Source of the DNA: Chryseobacterium sp. H1D6B
Lineage (GTDB): Bacteria; Bacteroidota; Bacteroidia; Flavobacteriales; Weeksellaceae
DNA: 64,000 nt
Reading direction: 5' to 3'
Assembly: GCF_029892445.1 (NCBI RefSeq)
Contig: NZ_JARXVJ010000001.1
Location: 1,488,001-1,552,000 of the forward strand
Each line of letters begins with the position of its first letter. Position 1 is the stretch's first letter. Both the position numbers and the translations under genes were made by a program. Below the pieces are notes generated by a model. That model was not told where the DNA came from, made no database searches, and worked only from the letters and a program-made list of their open reading frames with translations. Of this stretch, positions 1-8,037 are shown in pieces.

Positions 1-226
1 TGAAATCCTTATCAATGTTGATAGGCAGCTGGTCATTATATCTTGTGTCTCCCTGTGAAGTCGCATCCAAAGGGTAAAGCTTAAGATACTGTTCATAATA
101 ATTTGAAGCAATGGAATCTAAATTGGTAGGAGTAACCTTCGTTAAGGGGGAATCAGTTTTTTTACAAGAAGTCAGACTTACTGCTAAGCCCAGACCTATT
201 ATACTTTTTGATAAAATGTTTTTCAT
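1..226 (-). CDS. DUF885-type lipoprotein, N-terminal part only
   Basis: Only the first 75 codons lie in the window; the gene runs off the left edge. The product starts MKNILSKSIIGLGLAVSL and reaches a lipobox ending in SLTSC, so it should be an exported lipoprotein. The following segment, with YYEQYLKLYPLDATSQGD and a later RYNDQLP, resembles the start of DUF885 proteins, a family of predicted zinc-dependent hydrolases. The start is the ATG read leftward from position 226, which gives a proper signal peptide. Catalytic residues would lie outside the window, so the family call rests on the N-terminal motif alone. Confidence 0.7.
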   Translation of the reverse strand, partial: MKNILSKSIIGLGLAVSLTSCKKTDSPLTKVTPTNLDSIASNYYEQYLKLYPLDATSQGDTRYNDQLPINIDKDF

Positions 227-340
227 TTTCAGGATCTTTATAAAAACAAAAGTAAGTAATATTAGGAGAAACAATTAAAGAGAAATGTGAATTTTGGAAA
301 AAATAATTTTGAAAATATTTTTCACATTCAATCTATTTTT

Positions 341-348
341 TATCTTTG
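341..348 (+). promoter_or_regulatory. Bacteroidota -7 promoter box (TATCTTTG)
   Basis: TATCTTTG matches the Bacteroidota consensus TAnnTTTG exactly. It lies about 50 bases before the ATG at 397. I see no TTG (-33) at the usual spacing. It argues against a TTG start at 346, which would sit inside the box. Confidence 0.6.
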
Positions 349-396
349 CTGAAAACGTTTAACAATCATATTATTACAGCTCTTTTTTCAGAAATA

Positions 397-858
397 ATGA
401 AAGGGATTTTAAAAATTTACCACCCAGAGGAAACTCTAAAATACAACATAAGAAATACTTATTGCAAAGCTGTTTACAGCAATATGCAGCATTTTCTTGA
501 AGTAGAAGTCATCACAGATGACAGTTTAGATCATGTAGACGATGACTCTTTACAATATAATTTTCCACAGCTCTCGCTTGAAGTTTTCGATTTTCCAATC
601 GAATCAGCAGAAATTGAAGGAAAAACAATTAATATCAGTGATTCCGATGAAGAAACCTACACTGAAGTAGATTTATTTGACGATGAAGATGCTTATATCT
701 ATGATAATGAGCTTTTATTCGAAAAAAATGAAGAAGGTGAACTGCAGGTGATCTGGAAAGGAACTATTGATGATTTCTATACAGGATCCGGTACGCCGAT
801 TCCTTTTAGGCTCAAATGCGAATTTAAGCAGGGTGATATAGAGGTAGACGAAGAGTAA
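397..858 (+). CDS. Small acidic protein of unknown function
   Basis: The predicted product has 153 residues and begins MKGILKIYHPEETLKYNI. It has no signal peptide or membrane segment and is rich in Asp and Glu, especially in the middle (SDSDEETYTEVDLFDDEDAY). I do not recognise a named family; it is probably a lineage-conserved cytoplasmic protein. An in-frame TTG at 346 would lengthen it by 17 residues, but that codon overlaps a perfect -7 promoter box, so the ATG at 397 is preferred. The gene stands alone ahead of the exbB operon. Confidence 0.7.
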   Translation: MKGILKIYHPEETLKYNIRNTYCKAVYSNMQHFLEVEVITDDSLDHVDDDSLQYNFPQLSLEVFDFPIESAEIEGKTINISDSDEETYTEVDLFDDEDAYIYDNELLFEKNEEGELQVIWKGTIDDFYTGSGTPIPFRLKCEFKQGDIEVDEE

Positions 859-989
859 AATTCGTCTTTATAAACCTTTATATTGATTTCTTTCCAAAAA
901 AATTGGAAAGAAATTTGCTGTTTATAATAAATAACAAATTTTAAGTTGTTTTTAAGCAATTTTTAAGACATCAATTAATAATATTCCTT

Positions 990-997
990 TACTTTTG
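990..997 (+). promoter_or_regulatory. -7 promoter box (TACTTTTG) of the exbB operon
   Basis: TACTTTTG fits TAnnTTTG and lies 32 bases before the exbB ATG, a normal position for this phylum. No clear -33 TTG at ideal spacing. Confidence 0.55.
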
Positions 998-1029
998 TCG
1001 TTTAAAAACCATCATAAATATAGACATTC

Positions 1030-1734
1030 ATGCTGTTAACGGAACTTACTCAAATTTTATTTACACAAATTGCTGCACCTGCAGTTGCCACAGATGATTT
1101 AGAATTTTCATTTTGGAAAATAATGTTTCACGGAGGAGCTTTCGCTAAGATAGTGATGGCTACCGTGTTACTGCTGGGGATATTTTCTGTATATCTGTTT
1201 TTTGAAAGATTTTTCTTTATCAAAAGGCTCACTTCAAAAACAGATTCCAACTTCATGGATAATATTGAAGACTTCATCAAAGAAGGTAAAATAGATGCAG
1301 CTGCAGACTATTGTAAAAGACAAAACTCTCCAGAAGGAAGAATTTTAGAAAAAGGAATTTCAAGATTAGGACGTCCTGTTTCTGATATTGTAAGCGCAAT
1401 GGAGTCACAGGCTCAGGTAGAAGTAGCGAATATGGAGAAAAATCTTAACCTCTTAGCCGTAGTACCGAGTATCGCTCCGATGCTTGGGCTGTTAGGAACG
1501 GTTATAGGGATGATCATTGCATTCTTTAATTTATCACATGCAGAAGGATCTTTCTCTCCTAAAACATTGTCAGAAGGTATTTATACGGCTCTAGGGCAGA
1601 CGGCAGTCGGTTTAGCAGTAGCTATTCCTGCCAACTTTTTCTACAATATACTTTTAACAAGAATTGATAAATTTGTTTTGAATGCTCAGAATATGTCGGG
1701 AGAATTTTTAGATATTATCAATAAACCTTTATAA
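1030..1734 (+). CDS. exbB: MotA/TolQ/ExbB proton channel family protein
   Basis: This is the pentameric inner-membrane proton channel that, with ExbD, energises a TonB-type protein. The 234-residue product has the three ExbB membrane helices: about residues 38-60, 141-168 and 185-208, with the large cytoplasmic loop between the first two. The family signature falls in helices two and three (PSIAPMLGLLGTVIGM and ALGQTAVGLAVAIPANF). It is followed after 9 bases by exbD and then by a TonB-like gene, so the three form one operon. The family also includes TolQ and MotA; ExbB is preferred because of the ExbD and TonB-like neighbours. Confidence 0.93.
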   Translation: MLLTELTQILFTQIAAPAVATDDLEFSFWKIMFHGGAFAKIVMATVLLLGIFSVYLFFERFFFIKRLTSKTDSNFMDNIEDFIKEGKIDAAADYCKRQNSPEGRILEKGISRLGRPVSDIVSAMESQAQVEVANMEKNLNLLAVVPSIAPMLGLLGTVIGMIIAFFNLSHAEGSFSPKTLSEGIYTALGQTAVGLAVAIPANFFYNILLTRIDKFVLNAQNMSGEFLDIINKPL

Positions 1735-1743
1735 ATCTTCCTT

Positions 1744-2142
1744 ATGAAAATTCAAAGAAGAAATAAAGCCAACCCTGAATTTAGTTTAGCAGCAATGACA
1801 GATGTTATTTTGCTGATGCTGATATTCTTTATGGTGACTTCTTCTGCTGCTAATCAAAGTGCTATTGATGTCAACCTGCCAAAAACAGGAGCTGTAGAAG
1901 ATAATATCCCCAATCCGCTTACGGTGAGCATAAAACCGGACGGATCTTATTTTGTAAATGATAAACCTGCAGCAAGAGAAGAATTAGAAAATGCCATTGT
2001 AACAGGTCTGAATAATAAATCAAGCAAGTCTTTTACCGTTAGGGCAGACGAAAACACAATGCATAAGTATGTGGTTTTTGTAATGGAAATTGCTGAAAAA
2101 CATAAGTTTAATATTGCTATTGCAACAGTTAAAGACAAATAA
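1744..2142 (+). CDS. exbD: Biopolymer transporter ExbD
   Basis: The 132-residue product is the usual length for ExbD/TolR. It has a short cytoplasmic N-terminus, one membrane helix (about residues 18-35), and a periplasmic domain. The helix carries the proton-carrying aspartate of the family (Asp20, in AAMTDVILLMLIFFMV). ExbD couples proton flow through ExbB to movement of the TonB protein. It lies 9 bases after exbB and 31 bases before the TonB-like gene, in the same direction, so co-transcription is very likely. Confidence 0.95.
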   Translation: MKIQRRNKANPEFSLAAMTDVILLMLIFFMVTSSAANQSAIDVNLPKTGAVEDNIPNPLTVSIKPDGSYFVNDKPAAREELENAIVTGLNNKSSKSFTVRADENTMHKYVVFVMEIAEKHKFNIAIATVKDK

Positions 2143-2173
2143 TACCGATAGAGTTGGTGAGAACGATTAAGTA

Positions 2174-3055
2174 ATGAGAGGGTATACCGTAAACAAAAGC
2201 GAACAAAACAGAGACAGAATAAAAAGCGCAGTGCTTTCTATTCTTATTTGGTCTGCAATCCTGCTTTTTGTTTTTCTTTATAAGCTAAAGCCGGATCTGG
2301 AAAAAGAACCTGAGAAGGTGACTACAATGCTTGTCAATTTTGGAGACAACAGAAATGGAAACGGAATTGAAGAACCCGCCAATCAGGAAGGAAGTTTAGC
2401 CTCAAAAGCAGAAGAAGTTACTCCTGAACCTGCAGAAGCTGAAGTTCCTGAAACTAAAACGGTTATTAAGCCGGATCCTCAGCCTGAAACAAAAAAAACA
2501 GAGACCAAAGAGAAAATTATCACAGGAAATAATTCAAAAGTAACTGTTCCTAAAAAAGAGGATACTAAATCTAATAAGAAAGAGGCTTCAAGTTCAACAG
2601 CCTCTAAGAATAATAAAAAATCTTCCACAGCCGCGGCAAATTCTAAAACAGGAAATGGAGACGGCAAGGGAACTGCAGCCATCGGAAATCTAATCCGCGG
2701 AAGAGGAACAAAAGCCGGAAGCCAGGGAACAGGTGAAGGTATTGGAAACGATGGAGATCCTTTAGGTGGTGACGGAAATGGAGACAGTAAAGTAGGGATT
2801 GACCGTAAATTAATTGGATATATCCCCGGAACGATGGGAAGAGGAGGATCACAGCCACAGCACAGCTGTTCTGCAAGCGGATCAATTACCATTGCTTATA
2901 CAGTGGATAAAGCCGGAAATGTGGTTTCTGCCAGAAGATCAGGAGGTGTATCAGACCCTTGTGTAGCTTCTACATCAGTTTCTTGGGTTAAGAAATATGT
3001 GAAAGCAGAGAAAGCCAGTACATCCTCTACAGGAAGTTATAAAATTACATTCTAA
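2174..3055 (+). CDS. TonB/TolA-like energy transducer
   Basis: The 293-residue product has one membrane helix near the N-terminus (about residues 18-36). A long periplasmic linker rich in Glu, Pro and Lys follows, then a Gly/Asn/Asp-rich stretch around residues 160-210. The C-terminal domain contains SITIAYTVDKAGNVVSA and GGVSDPCV and should contact outer-membrane receptors. This layout, and the position right after exbB-exbD, fit a TonB-like transducer that spans the periplasm. The C-terminal domain is diverged from classical TonB and could be TolA-like. Its stop is followed by the left arm of a hairpin now split by an IS element. Confidence 0.8.
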   Translation: MRGYTVNKSEQNRDRIKSAVLSILIWSAILLFVFLYKLKPDLEKEPEKVTTMLVNFGDNRNGNGIEEPANQEGSLASKAEEVTPEPAEAEVPETKTVIKPDPQPETKKTETKEKIITGNNSKVTVPKKEDTKSNKKEASSSTASKNNKKSSTAAANSKTGNGDGKGTAAIGNLIRGRGTKAGSQGTGEGIGNDGDPLGGDGNGDSKVGIDRKLIGYIPGTMGRGGSQPQHSCSASGSITIAYTVDKAGNVVSARRSGGVSDPCVASTSVSWVKKYVKAEKASTSSTGSYKITF

Positions 3056-3102
3056 AATATAAAAGCACTTATGATAGAGTGCACCCAAAAGTTTAGACAA
3101 AA

Positions 3103-3909
3103 TTAAATAATCTTTTGATAATAAAGAGTTCGATATTCAATCGGACTCTTTCCTTTTAAATTAAGTCTTATTCTGTCATTATTATAATAGTTAATATATT
3201 GATGGATTTCTTCTTTTAATTCCTGTATTGACCTAAATTTCTTCAGATAAAACATTTCGGATTTTAGTGTTCCAAAGAAATTCTCTATTACGGCATTATC
3301 CAGGCAATTTCCTTTTCTGGACATACTTTGGATAATTCCTTTTTGTTTTAAAATATTTTGATAAGCCTTCATTTGATACTGCCATCCTTGGTCTGAATGT
3401 AGAATCAGGTTCTGTAAATTCTTTATTTTCCTAAAACTCTTTTTCAGCATATTAATAATTTGTGCAAAGACAGGTCTTTCTGAAAGCTCATAGCTTATCA
3501 CCTCTCCGTTAAATAAGTCGATGATAGGAGACAGATATAGCTTATTCCCAGCAATGTTGAATTCTGTAATATCAGTAACCCATTTTTGGTTTGGATGGCT
3601 CGTCTTAAAGTTCCTTTCAAGAATATTGGGTGCTATTTTGCCCTGCTCCCCACGATAAGATTTATATTTTTTCACCCGAATTAAGCTTTTTAATCCCAAG
3701 TCTTTCATTAATCTTAAAACTGTCTTATGATTGATAATGACACCCTGTCTTTTTAGTTCAAGTGTTATTCTTCTATATCCAAATCTTCCTTTATGCTTCT
3801 GATAAATTAATTGTATTAAACTTTTAATCTTACCATATTTATCTTCTGCCTTACCACCAGAAAGATAATAATAAAAACTACTTTTTGCCATACCTGAACA
3901 ATTCAGCAA
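3103..3909 (-). CDS. IS3-family transposase OrfB (DDE integrase domain)
   Basis: This is the catalytic part of the IS3 transposase. The DDE residues lie in WVTDITEF, LHSDQGWQYQ and ENFFGTLKSE, followed by the typical C-terminal INYYNNDRIRLNLKGKSPIEYR. The listed start is the first plausible initiation codon. The reading frame is open further upstream, to the A6G site at 3984-3990, and that upstream part encodes the characteristic IEELRQDHNLAVLLN. The protein is therefore most likely made as an OrfAB fusion by -1 frameshifting rather than from its own start. The N-terminal HTH_21-like part contains KGRFGYRRITLEL. Confidence 0.93.
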   Translation of the reverse strand: MLNCSGMAKSSFYYYLSGGKAEDKYGKIKSLIQLIYQKHKGRFGYRRITLELKRQGVIINHKTVLRLMKDLGLKSLIRVKKYKSYRGEQGKIAPNILERNFKTSHPNQKWVTDITEFNIAGNKLYLSPIIDLFNGEVISYELSERPVFAQIINMLKKSFRKIKNLQNLILHSDQGWQYQMKAYQNILKQKGIIQSMSRKGNCLDNAVIENFFGTLKSEMFYLKKFRSIQELKEEIHQYINYYNNDRIRLNLKGKSPIEYRTLYYQKII

Positions 3910-3932
3910 TACTGCTAAGTTGTGGTCTTGCC

Positions 3933-4457
3933 TTAACTCTTCGATGGCTTTTGCTTTTTGCTGGCTAGTGTTAAGGCGTCTAACTTTTTTAGATAAGCAA
4001 TCTCAGCACGTAATCTTTCATTTTCAAGTAAAAGTTCTTGCTCTCTTGTTAAAACTTTATCTGATTTCTTTTTTCGATCTTTATTGGTGCTCATTATTTT
4101 AGGTCTTCCTCTAGGTTTATTTTCTAACCCTAAAATACCACTTTTTTCATATGCATTCTGCCAATTTAAAACACTGGATTCCGCACCTATATTAAACTTT
4201 AAACATGCCTGTTTAACAGAAAGAGAGTTCCTTGATATGGATTGTAGAACTTTCAGCTTAAACTTGACATCGTAAATTCTATTATTGGTACGAACAAGCC
4301 CCTTAGATCCATATTGAACATAGTATTTAACCCATTGTTTCAACAAGGACTTATTAACTCCTAATTCATTAGAAAGTGATGAAATAGAATGATTGTACTG
4401 TAAAATCTTATCAACACAAGCAACTTTAAATTCTAAACTATATTTTGATCTTCCCAT
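3933..4457 (-). CDS. IS3-family transposase OrfA (helix-turn-helix)
   Basis: The 174-residue product is the DNA-binding half of the transposase. It has two helix-turn-helix units: one near residues 10-50 (SLEFKVACVDKILQYNHSI ... GVNKSLLKQW) and one near 65-105 (KFKLKVLQSI ... SSVLNWQNAY). This arrangement is typical of the IS150 subgroup. The C-terminus has a leucine-zipper-like helix (LLLENERLRAEIAYLKKL) thought to dimerise the protein. The A AAA AAG slippery heptamer lies inside that last helix and allows read-through into OrfB. The ATG at 4457 follows the right inverted repeat closely. Confidence 0.92.
   Translation of the reverse strand: MGRSKYSLEFKVACVDKILQYNHSISSLSNELGVNKSLLKQWVKYYVQYGSKGLVRTNNRIYDVKFKLKVLQSISRNSLSVKQACLKFNIGAESSVLNWQNAYEKSGILGLENKPRGRPKIMSTNKDRKKKSDKVLTREQELLLENERLRAEIAYLKKLDALTLASKKQKPSKS
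3984..3990 (-). other. Programmed -1 frameshift site A AAA AAG
   Basis: On the minus strand the heptamer AAAAAAG is read as A AAA AAG in the orfA frame (CTA AAA AAG TTA). Shifting back one base opens an uninterrupted frame into orfB. This is the classic IS3-family site for making OrfAB. Confidence 0.85.
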
Positions 4458-4479
4458 AAAAAATGCCCCTAAAAAGTGT

Positions 4480-4890
4480 CTAACTTTTTGGGGGCAGTCT
4501 AAAACAGTGCTTTTTTATTTCGTTGATTCTGTTAATGACCGGAAGAGCGAAAATTCCGCTTGTCTGAAGATACAATTCATAAAACGTTTTTGCTTTATCT
4601 AAAAAGTCTGTATTGCCGATTCCTTTTCCTTTAAAATAGAAAAGATTTCCAAGCATTTCATAATAATCTTTGTGGTCTCTTTCCTGTCTTTCATTCACCA
4701 TTGCTATGATTTCTTCTTTGGTTTTAGATGAAACCTCTGTAAAATCAATTTTGAAAATGTCTTTCATTAAAGAATCATAATCCATCTCTTTCTGCATTAA
4801 ACTTTCTTCAGGCTTGTCTAAAATAAGTTTTTCTAAAGCTTGAGTTAGCTGGCGTATTAATCTTAAAGTGAACTCTTTATCTGTAATCAT
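4480..4890 (-). CDS. Unknown cytoplasmic protein, 3' end altered by the IS
   Basis: The predicted product has 136 residues, begins MITDKEFTLRLIRQLTQALE and is mostly helical and charged, with no signal peptide or membrane segment. The N-terminus is loosely reminiscent of DUF6483 proteins, but I do not claim that family. The last few codons and the stop lie inside the right inverted repeat of the IS (…RLPPKS then TAG), so the C-terminus seen here is IS-derived. In the rebuilt pre-insertion sequence this frame would run on for about 35 codons into the antisense of the tonB-like gene, so the original end is unclear. The conserved part seems to end near RINEIKK. Confidence 0.7.
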   Translation of the reverse strand: MITDKEFTLRLIRQLTQALEKLILDKPEESLMQKEMDYDSLMKDIFKIDFTEVSSKTKEEIIAMVNERQERDHKDYYEMLGNLFYFKGKGIGNTDFLDKAKTFYELYLQTSGIFALPVINRINEIKKHCFRLPPKS

Positions 4891-4953
4891 AAATTAATGA
4901 GTATTTTGTTTAATATACTGTGGTGACTGAGGCTCTCGAAGCCACGTTTACAT

Positions 4954-6357
4954 TTAAGCGAAAAATAAATAAGCCAGTACAATTGAAGTGATAACACCTA
5001 CTAGATCTGCCAGAAGCATAGCAGTAACGGCATATCTGGTGTTTTTGACTCCTATGGCTCCAAAATAAACGGCGATCACATAAAATGTAGTATCTGAGCT
5101 TCCTTGAAGAACTGCTGCCAATTTACCCTGAAAACTATCCGGTCCAAAGGTTGACATTGTATCAACCATCATTCCACGGGCGCCGGAACCAGACAAAGGT
5201 TTTATCAAAGCTGTCGGCATACCGTCAACAAAACGGGCATCCAGATTGGCAGCACCCGCAATCCACTTCATACCATCAATAATGACATCAAAAACTCCTG
5301 ATGTTCTTAAAAGAGAAATGGCGATCAGCATTCCGACCAGATAAGGAATAATTTTAACACAGGTAGTGAAACCTTCTTTCGCTCCGTCAATAAAAGCTTC
5401 AAAAACATTGATCTTTTTATAAACAGCACCAAGTACTATTCCCAAGAAAATAAAGAGAATCAGCCCGTTGCTTAAAACCTGGCTGAAAGTATCTAATTCG
5501 GTTTTATTTAATTGTACCAGATATAGGACAAGAAGAGCAATGACTGCTGAAATCCCTCCTACATAAGCAATAACAACAGGTCTTAATAGATTTATTTTTT
5601 GATATAAAGAGACAATGATCATTGCGGCCAATGTGGCTGCAAATGTAGCAATCATGCAGTATAGGAATATATCCGTAGGATTTTTGGAACCAGCAGAAGA
5701 TCTCAGTGCAATAATAGAAACCGGGATCAGGGTCATTCCTCCAGCATGAAGGCAGAGAAACATGATCTGTGAGTTGCTGGCCGTATTTTTATTAGGATTT
5801 AAAGTCTGCAGGCTTTCCATTGCTTTTAAGCCGAAAGGAGTGGCCGCATTATCAAGTCCTAAAAGATTGGCGCTGAAATTCATCAGCATATGACCAAAAG
5901 CAGGATGGTTTTTAGGAATATCAGGGAATAATTTTGAGAAGAAAGGCTGTATCAGTCTGCTTAATAAATTGATTCCGCCGGCTTTTTCAGCGATACTCAT
6001 AAAACCCATGAACAAAGCCATAATTCCTATTAATCCAAGACAGATTTTCACCGCTGTTTCAGAGGTTCCTATCACACCGTCTACTTCCTGAATGCGGTAG
6101 ACTTTTACATTCTGCTGCAGAGCGTCTGTTTTATAATGAATTCTATTATCTGTAAAATCATTTTTTTTCAAAAGATTTTCTCTAACGACAGGAGAAAGTG
6201 TATTTATTTTTTGCGCTGCAATCTGTACTGTATCACCGCCTTTCCCTACAACCATATCATTAAAAATGGTTTTGTAATTGCTTGAAGAAACGTATTTTAT
6301 ACTAGCAATAGCAATAGCAATGATAATAAAAGCGGACCAAATTCTACTGAGAACCAT
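4954..6357 (-). CDS. SpmA-SpmB-type nucleoside recognition (Gate) membrane protein
   Basis: The 467-residue polytopic membrane protein joins two Gate (nucleoside recognition) domains. These correspond to the separate SpmA and SpmB spore-maturation proteins of Bacillus. The first half contains GLIGIMALFMGFMSIAEKAG and FSANLLGLDNAATPFGLKAM, typical of SpmA. The second contains LVGMLIAISLLR, LIKPLSGSGARGMM and LQGSSDTTFYVIAVYFGA, typical of SpmB. Fused versions are common in non-sporulating Bacteroidota; the transported substrate is not established. The first membrane helix begins near residue 5. The gene is monocistronic, between the IS-altered gene and a DUF6973-like gene. Confidence 0.88.
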   Translation of the reverse strand: MVLSRIWSAFIIIAIAIASIKYVSSSNYKTIFNDMVVGKGGDTVQIAAQKINTLSPVVRENLLKKNDFTDNRIHYKTDALQQNVKVYRIQEVDGVIGTSETAVKICLGLIGIMALFMGFMSIAEKAGGINLLSRLIQPFFSKLFPDIPKNHPAFGHMLMNFSANLLGLDNAATPFGLKAMESLQTLNPNKNTASNSQIMFLCLHAGGMTLIPVSIIALRSSAGSKNPTDIFLYCMIATFAATLAAMIIVSLYQKINLLRPVVIAYVGGISAVIALLVLYLVQLNKTELDTFSQVLSNGLILFIFLGIVLGAVYKKINVFEAFIDGAKEGFTTCVKIIPYLVGMLIAISLLRTSGVFDVIIDGMKWIAGAANLDARFVDGMPTALIKPLSGSGARGMMVDTMSTFGPDSFQGKLAAVLQGSSDTTFYVIAVYFGAIGVKNTRYAVTAMLLADLVGVITSIVLAYLFFA

Positions 6358-6524
6358 TAGAGTAAATTAAAATTTGAGAAAAGATAATAAATTAAATGTA
6401 AAACTATTTAAACTTTTGTTGTTTTGAACCCTTAAGATTCAATAAGTCATTAAAAATTTAAAATGTTCAGGCCTAATTAACTTAAACCTTTAATAAATTC
6501 TTAATGGTTTAAATATTTTAGAAG

Positions 6525-7037
6525 CTATTTTTCATCAAGATAAACCAGATAACCCTCAAAATTATCATCAAGGTTTTTCAAAACTTTTGCATCATCCATT
6601 TTCTTGGTTAAAGCCTCAATAAAGAAGCTTTTTTCGAAAAACTGGCGGTGTATTCCAGGGAGAAGCTCCATGAAATAATCCATCCCGATTTTATTGTTAT
6701 GAAGATCCATTTTGGTTTCCAACGGTTCATTGGGGAATAGTTCTTCGTGCATATCGGTCATTTTTTTACAAAAATCCAGTGCTTTTTCGGGAGAAGATAT
6801 TTTGCAGCAGTACATCATGATGAAGCAGCACCACAGCGCGTGTCTAAATGCGTTTCCAATCCCATTGGTGGATGCTGTAGCCGGGAAAAGCTTTTGAGCA
6901 ATAGTGTAAGCCTTTATCGTGGCATAAAAACTTAATAAAGAAAATAGAGGGTGGGGCAGTACAAGTGATAACAGGCGCAGAATTTTTTTTAAACTCATTG
7001 CCCGGATCGTATTGAAAAATATTTTAAAAGTCCTCAT
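6525..7037 (-). CDS. DUF6973-like protein
   Basis: The 170-residue product has a hydrophobic N-terminal stretch (about residues 20-50) and then a conserved pattern of charged and polar residues: GIGNAFRHALWCC, TDMHEELFPNEP and MDLHNNKIGMDYF. The NAFRHALW, MHEE and LHNN motifs resemble DUF6973, a family whose His and Glu residues suggest a metal- or phospholipase-like site. The activity is not established. An ATG at 7037 begins the frame; the next in-frame ATG (residue 14) would also keep the conserved part. It lies directly downstream of the accD terminator and probably has its own promoter. Confidence 0.6.
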   Translation of the reverse strand: MRTFKIFFNTIRAMSLKKILRLLSLVLPHPLFSLLSFYATIKAYTIAQKLFPATASTNGIGNAFRHALWCCFIMMYCCKISSPEKALDFCKKMTDMHEELFPNEPLETKMDLHNNKIGMDYFMELLPGIHRQFFEKSFFIEALTKKMDDAKVLKNLDDNFEGYLVYLDEK

Positions 7038-7044
7038 AAATAAA

Positions 7045-7070
7045 AATCTCTCCCTAATTAGAGAGAGATT
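7045..7070 (-). terminator. Rho-independent terminator downstream of accD
   Basis: An inverted repeat (AATCTCTC ... GAGAGAGATT) lies 20 bases after the accD stop. On the minus strand it is followed by TTTTTATTT. Confidence 0.8.
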
Positions 7071-7090
7071 ATATTGTTTTGTTACAAATT

Positions 7091-7945
7091 TTAAGCGTGT
7101 ACTGCTAATAAATTCACTGTTTTCGCTACCGTATCTCTGATCTCGGTTCTTTTTACAATGAAATCAATAAATCCTTTTTCCTGAAGGAATTCTGAAGTTT
7201 GAAACCCTTCCGGTAAGTCTCTTCCGATTGTTTCACGGATTACTCTAGGTCCTGCAAAACCGATCAAAGCTTTAGGTTCAGCCATAATAATGTCTGCAGT
7301 CATTGCAAATGAAGCTGTAATTCCTCCAAAAGTAGGATCGCATAAATAAGCGATGTATAAAAGTCCCGCTTCCGAAAGCTGAGCCAATTTAGCCTGTACT
7401 TTAGCAAGCTGCATTAGAGAGTAAGTAGCTTCCTGCATTCTTGCACCGCCAGACTGGCAGATGATCATATAAGGAAGTTTATTGGCGATACAATAATCTA
7501 CCGCTCTTTTGATCTTTTCTCCCATTACAGATCCTAAAGATCCTCCAATAAAGGCAAAATCCATACAAGAAACTACCATTTGAGTTCCTTTTACAGTTCC
7601 TACAGCATTTCTGATAGAATCTGTAAGTTTTGTTTTTGCTTTTACCTCTTTTAGACGGTCTGCGTAAGGCTTCGTATCTTTGAAATTCAGAATATCTATA
7701 CTTTCAACATTAGGATCTAGTTCAGTGAATTTACCTTCGTCAAAAAGGATATCAAAAAATTCTGCACTTCCTATTCTTACATGAAATCCATCTTCAGGGG
7801 AAACATAATTATTTTTCTTAAGTTCATCATGTTCCACTATTTTTCCTGATGGAGTCTGGTGCCAAAGTCCTTTTGGAACATCCTTTTTTTCATCAGTAGA
7901 GGTGGTAATGTTTTTTGCTTTTCTTTTAAACCAGTCGAATGCCAT
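7091..7945 (-). CDS. accD: Acetyl-CoA carboxylase carboxyltransferase subunit beta
   Basis: AccD and AccA form the carboxyltransferase that moves CO2 from biotin to acetyl-CoA in the first step of fatty acid synthesis. The 284-residue product carries the crotonase-fold motifs [38 protein letters not shown] and [12 protein letters not shown]. The start [11 protein letters not shown] at 7945 is the usual AccD start; the open frame extends 14 codons further upstream, but that extension is unlike the family. The N-terminal zinc-ribbon cysteines of E. coli AccD are absent: the aligned segment reads [16 protein letters not shown] then [14 protein letters not shown] terminator follows the gene. Confidence 0.95.
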   Translation of the reverse strand: MAFDWFKRKAKNITTSTDEKKDVPKGLWHQTPSGKIVEHDELKKNNYVSPEDGFHVRIGSAEFFDILFDEGKFTELDPNVESIDILNFKDTKPYADRLKEVKAKTKLTDSIRNAVGTVKGTQMVVSCMDFAFIGGSLGSVMGEKIKRAVDYCIANKLPYMIICQSGGARMQEATYSLMQLAKVQAKLAQLSEAGLLYIAYLCDPTFGGITASFAMTADIIMAEPKALIGFAGPRVIRETIGRDLPEGFQTSEFLQEKGFIDFIVKRTEIRDTVAKTVNLLAVHA

Positions 7946-8037
7946 TTTGTATGTATTAATGTAAAACGCAAAAAGTAAAATAAACAAAAAAGTGTTAAAA
8001 ACATCTTATATTTTGTGCATTTTACTTTTTACAAATC

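Larger units (their letters stand above)
3081..4495 (-). mobile_element. IS3-family insertion sequence (IS150-like), complete
   Basis: About 1.4 kb long. It carries overlapping-frame orfA and orfB on the minus strand with a -1 frameshift site. The terminal inverted repeats match at 16 of 19 positions: left end GCACCCAAAAGTTTAGACA (3081-3099), right end read inward GCCCCCAAAAAGTTAGACA (4477-4495). With these ends the element is flanked by a 3-bp direct repeat AGT (3078-3080 and 4496-4498), a normal IS3-family target duplication. If the ends are instead drawn with the usual TG...CA termini (3080-4496), no duplication is visible. Both ORFs are intact, so the element may be active. Confidence 0.9.
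3061..4514. terminator. Terminator hairpin split by the IS3 insertion
   Basis: AAAAGCACT at 3061-3069 and its exact reverse complement AGTGCTTTT at 4506-4514 sit just outside the two ends of the IS element. Removing the element with one AGT copy also brings together TAGA (3075-3078) and TCTA (4498-4501), separated by a single G. The rebuilt site is an imperfect hairpin with A/T runs on both sides, between the converging tonB-like gene and the gene at 4480. It was probably a bidirectional terminator. Confidence 0.6.

Noticed and set aside
346..396. Longer TTG-started version of the small acidic protein gene
   Set aside because: The TTG lies in a perfect -7 promoter box, so it would not be inside the transcript; the ATG at 397 is preferred.
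2479..2892. 137-residue frame antisense to the tonB-like gene
   Set aside because: It mirrors the Gly/Asn-rich linker, has no known domain, and the sense strand is a clear gene.
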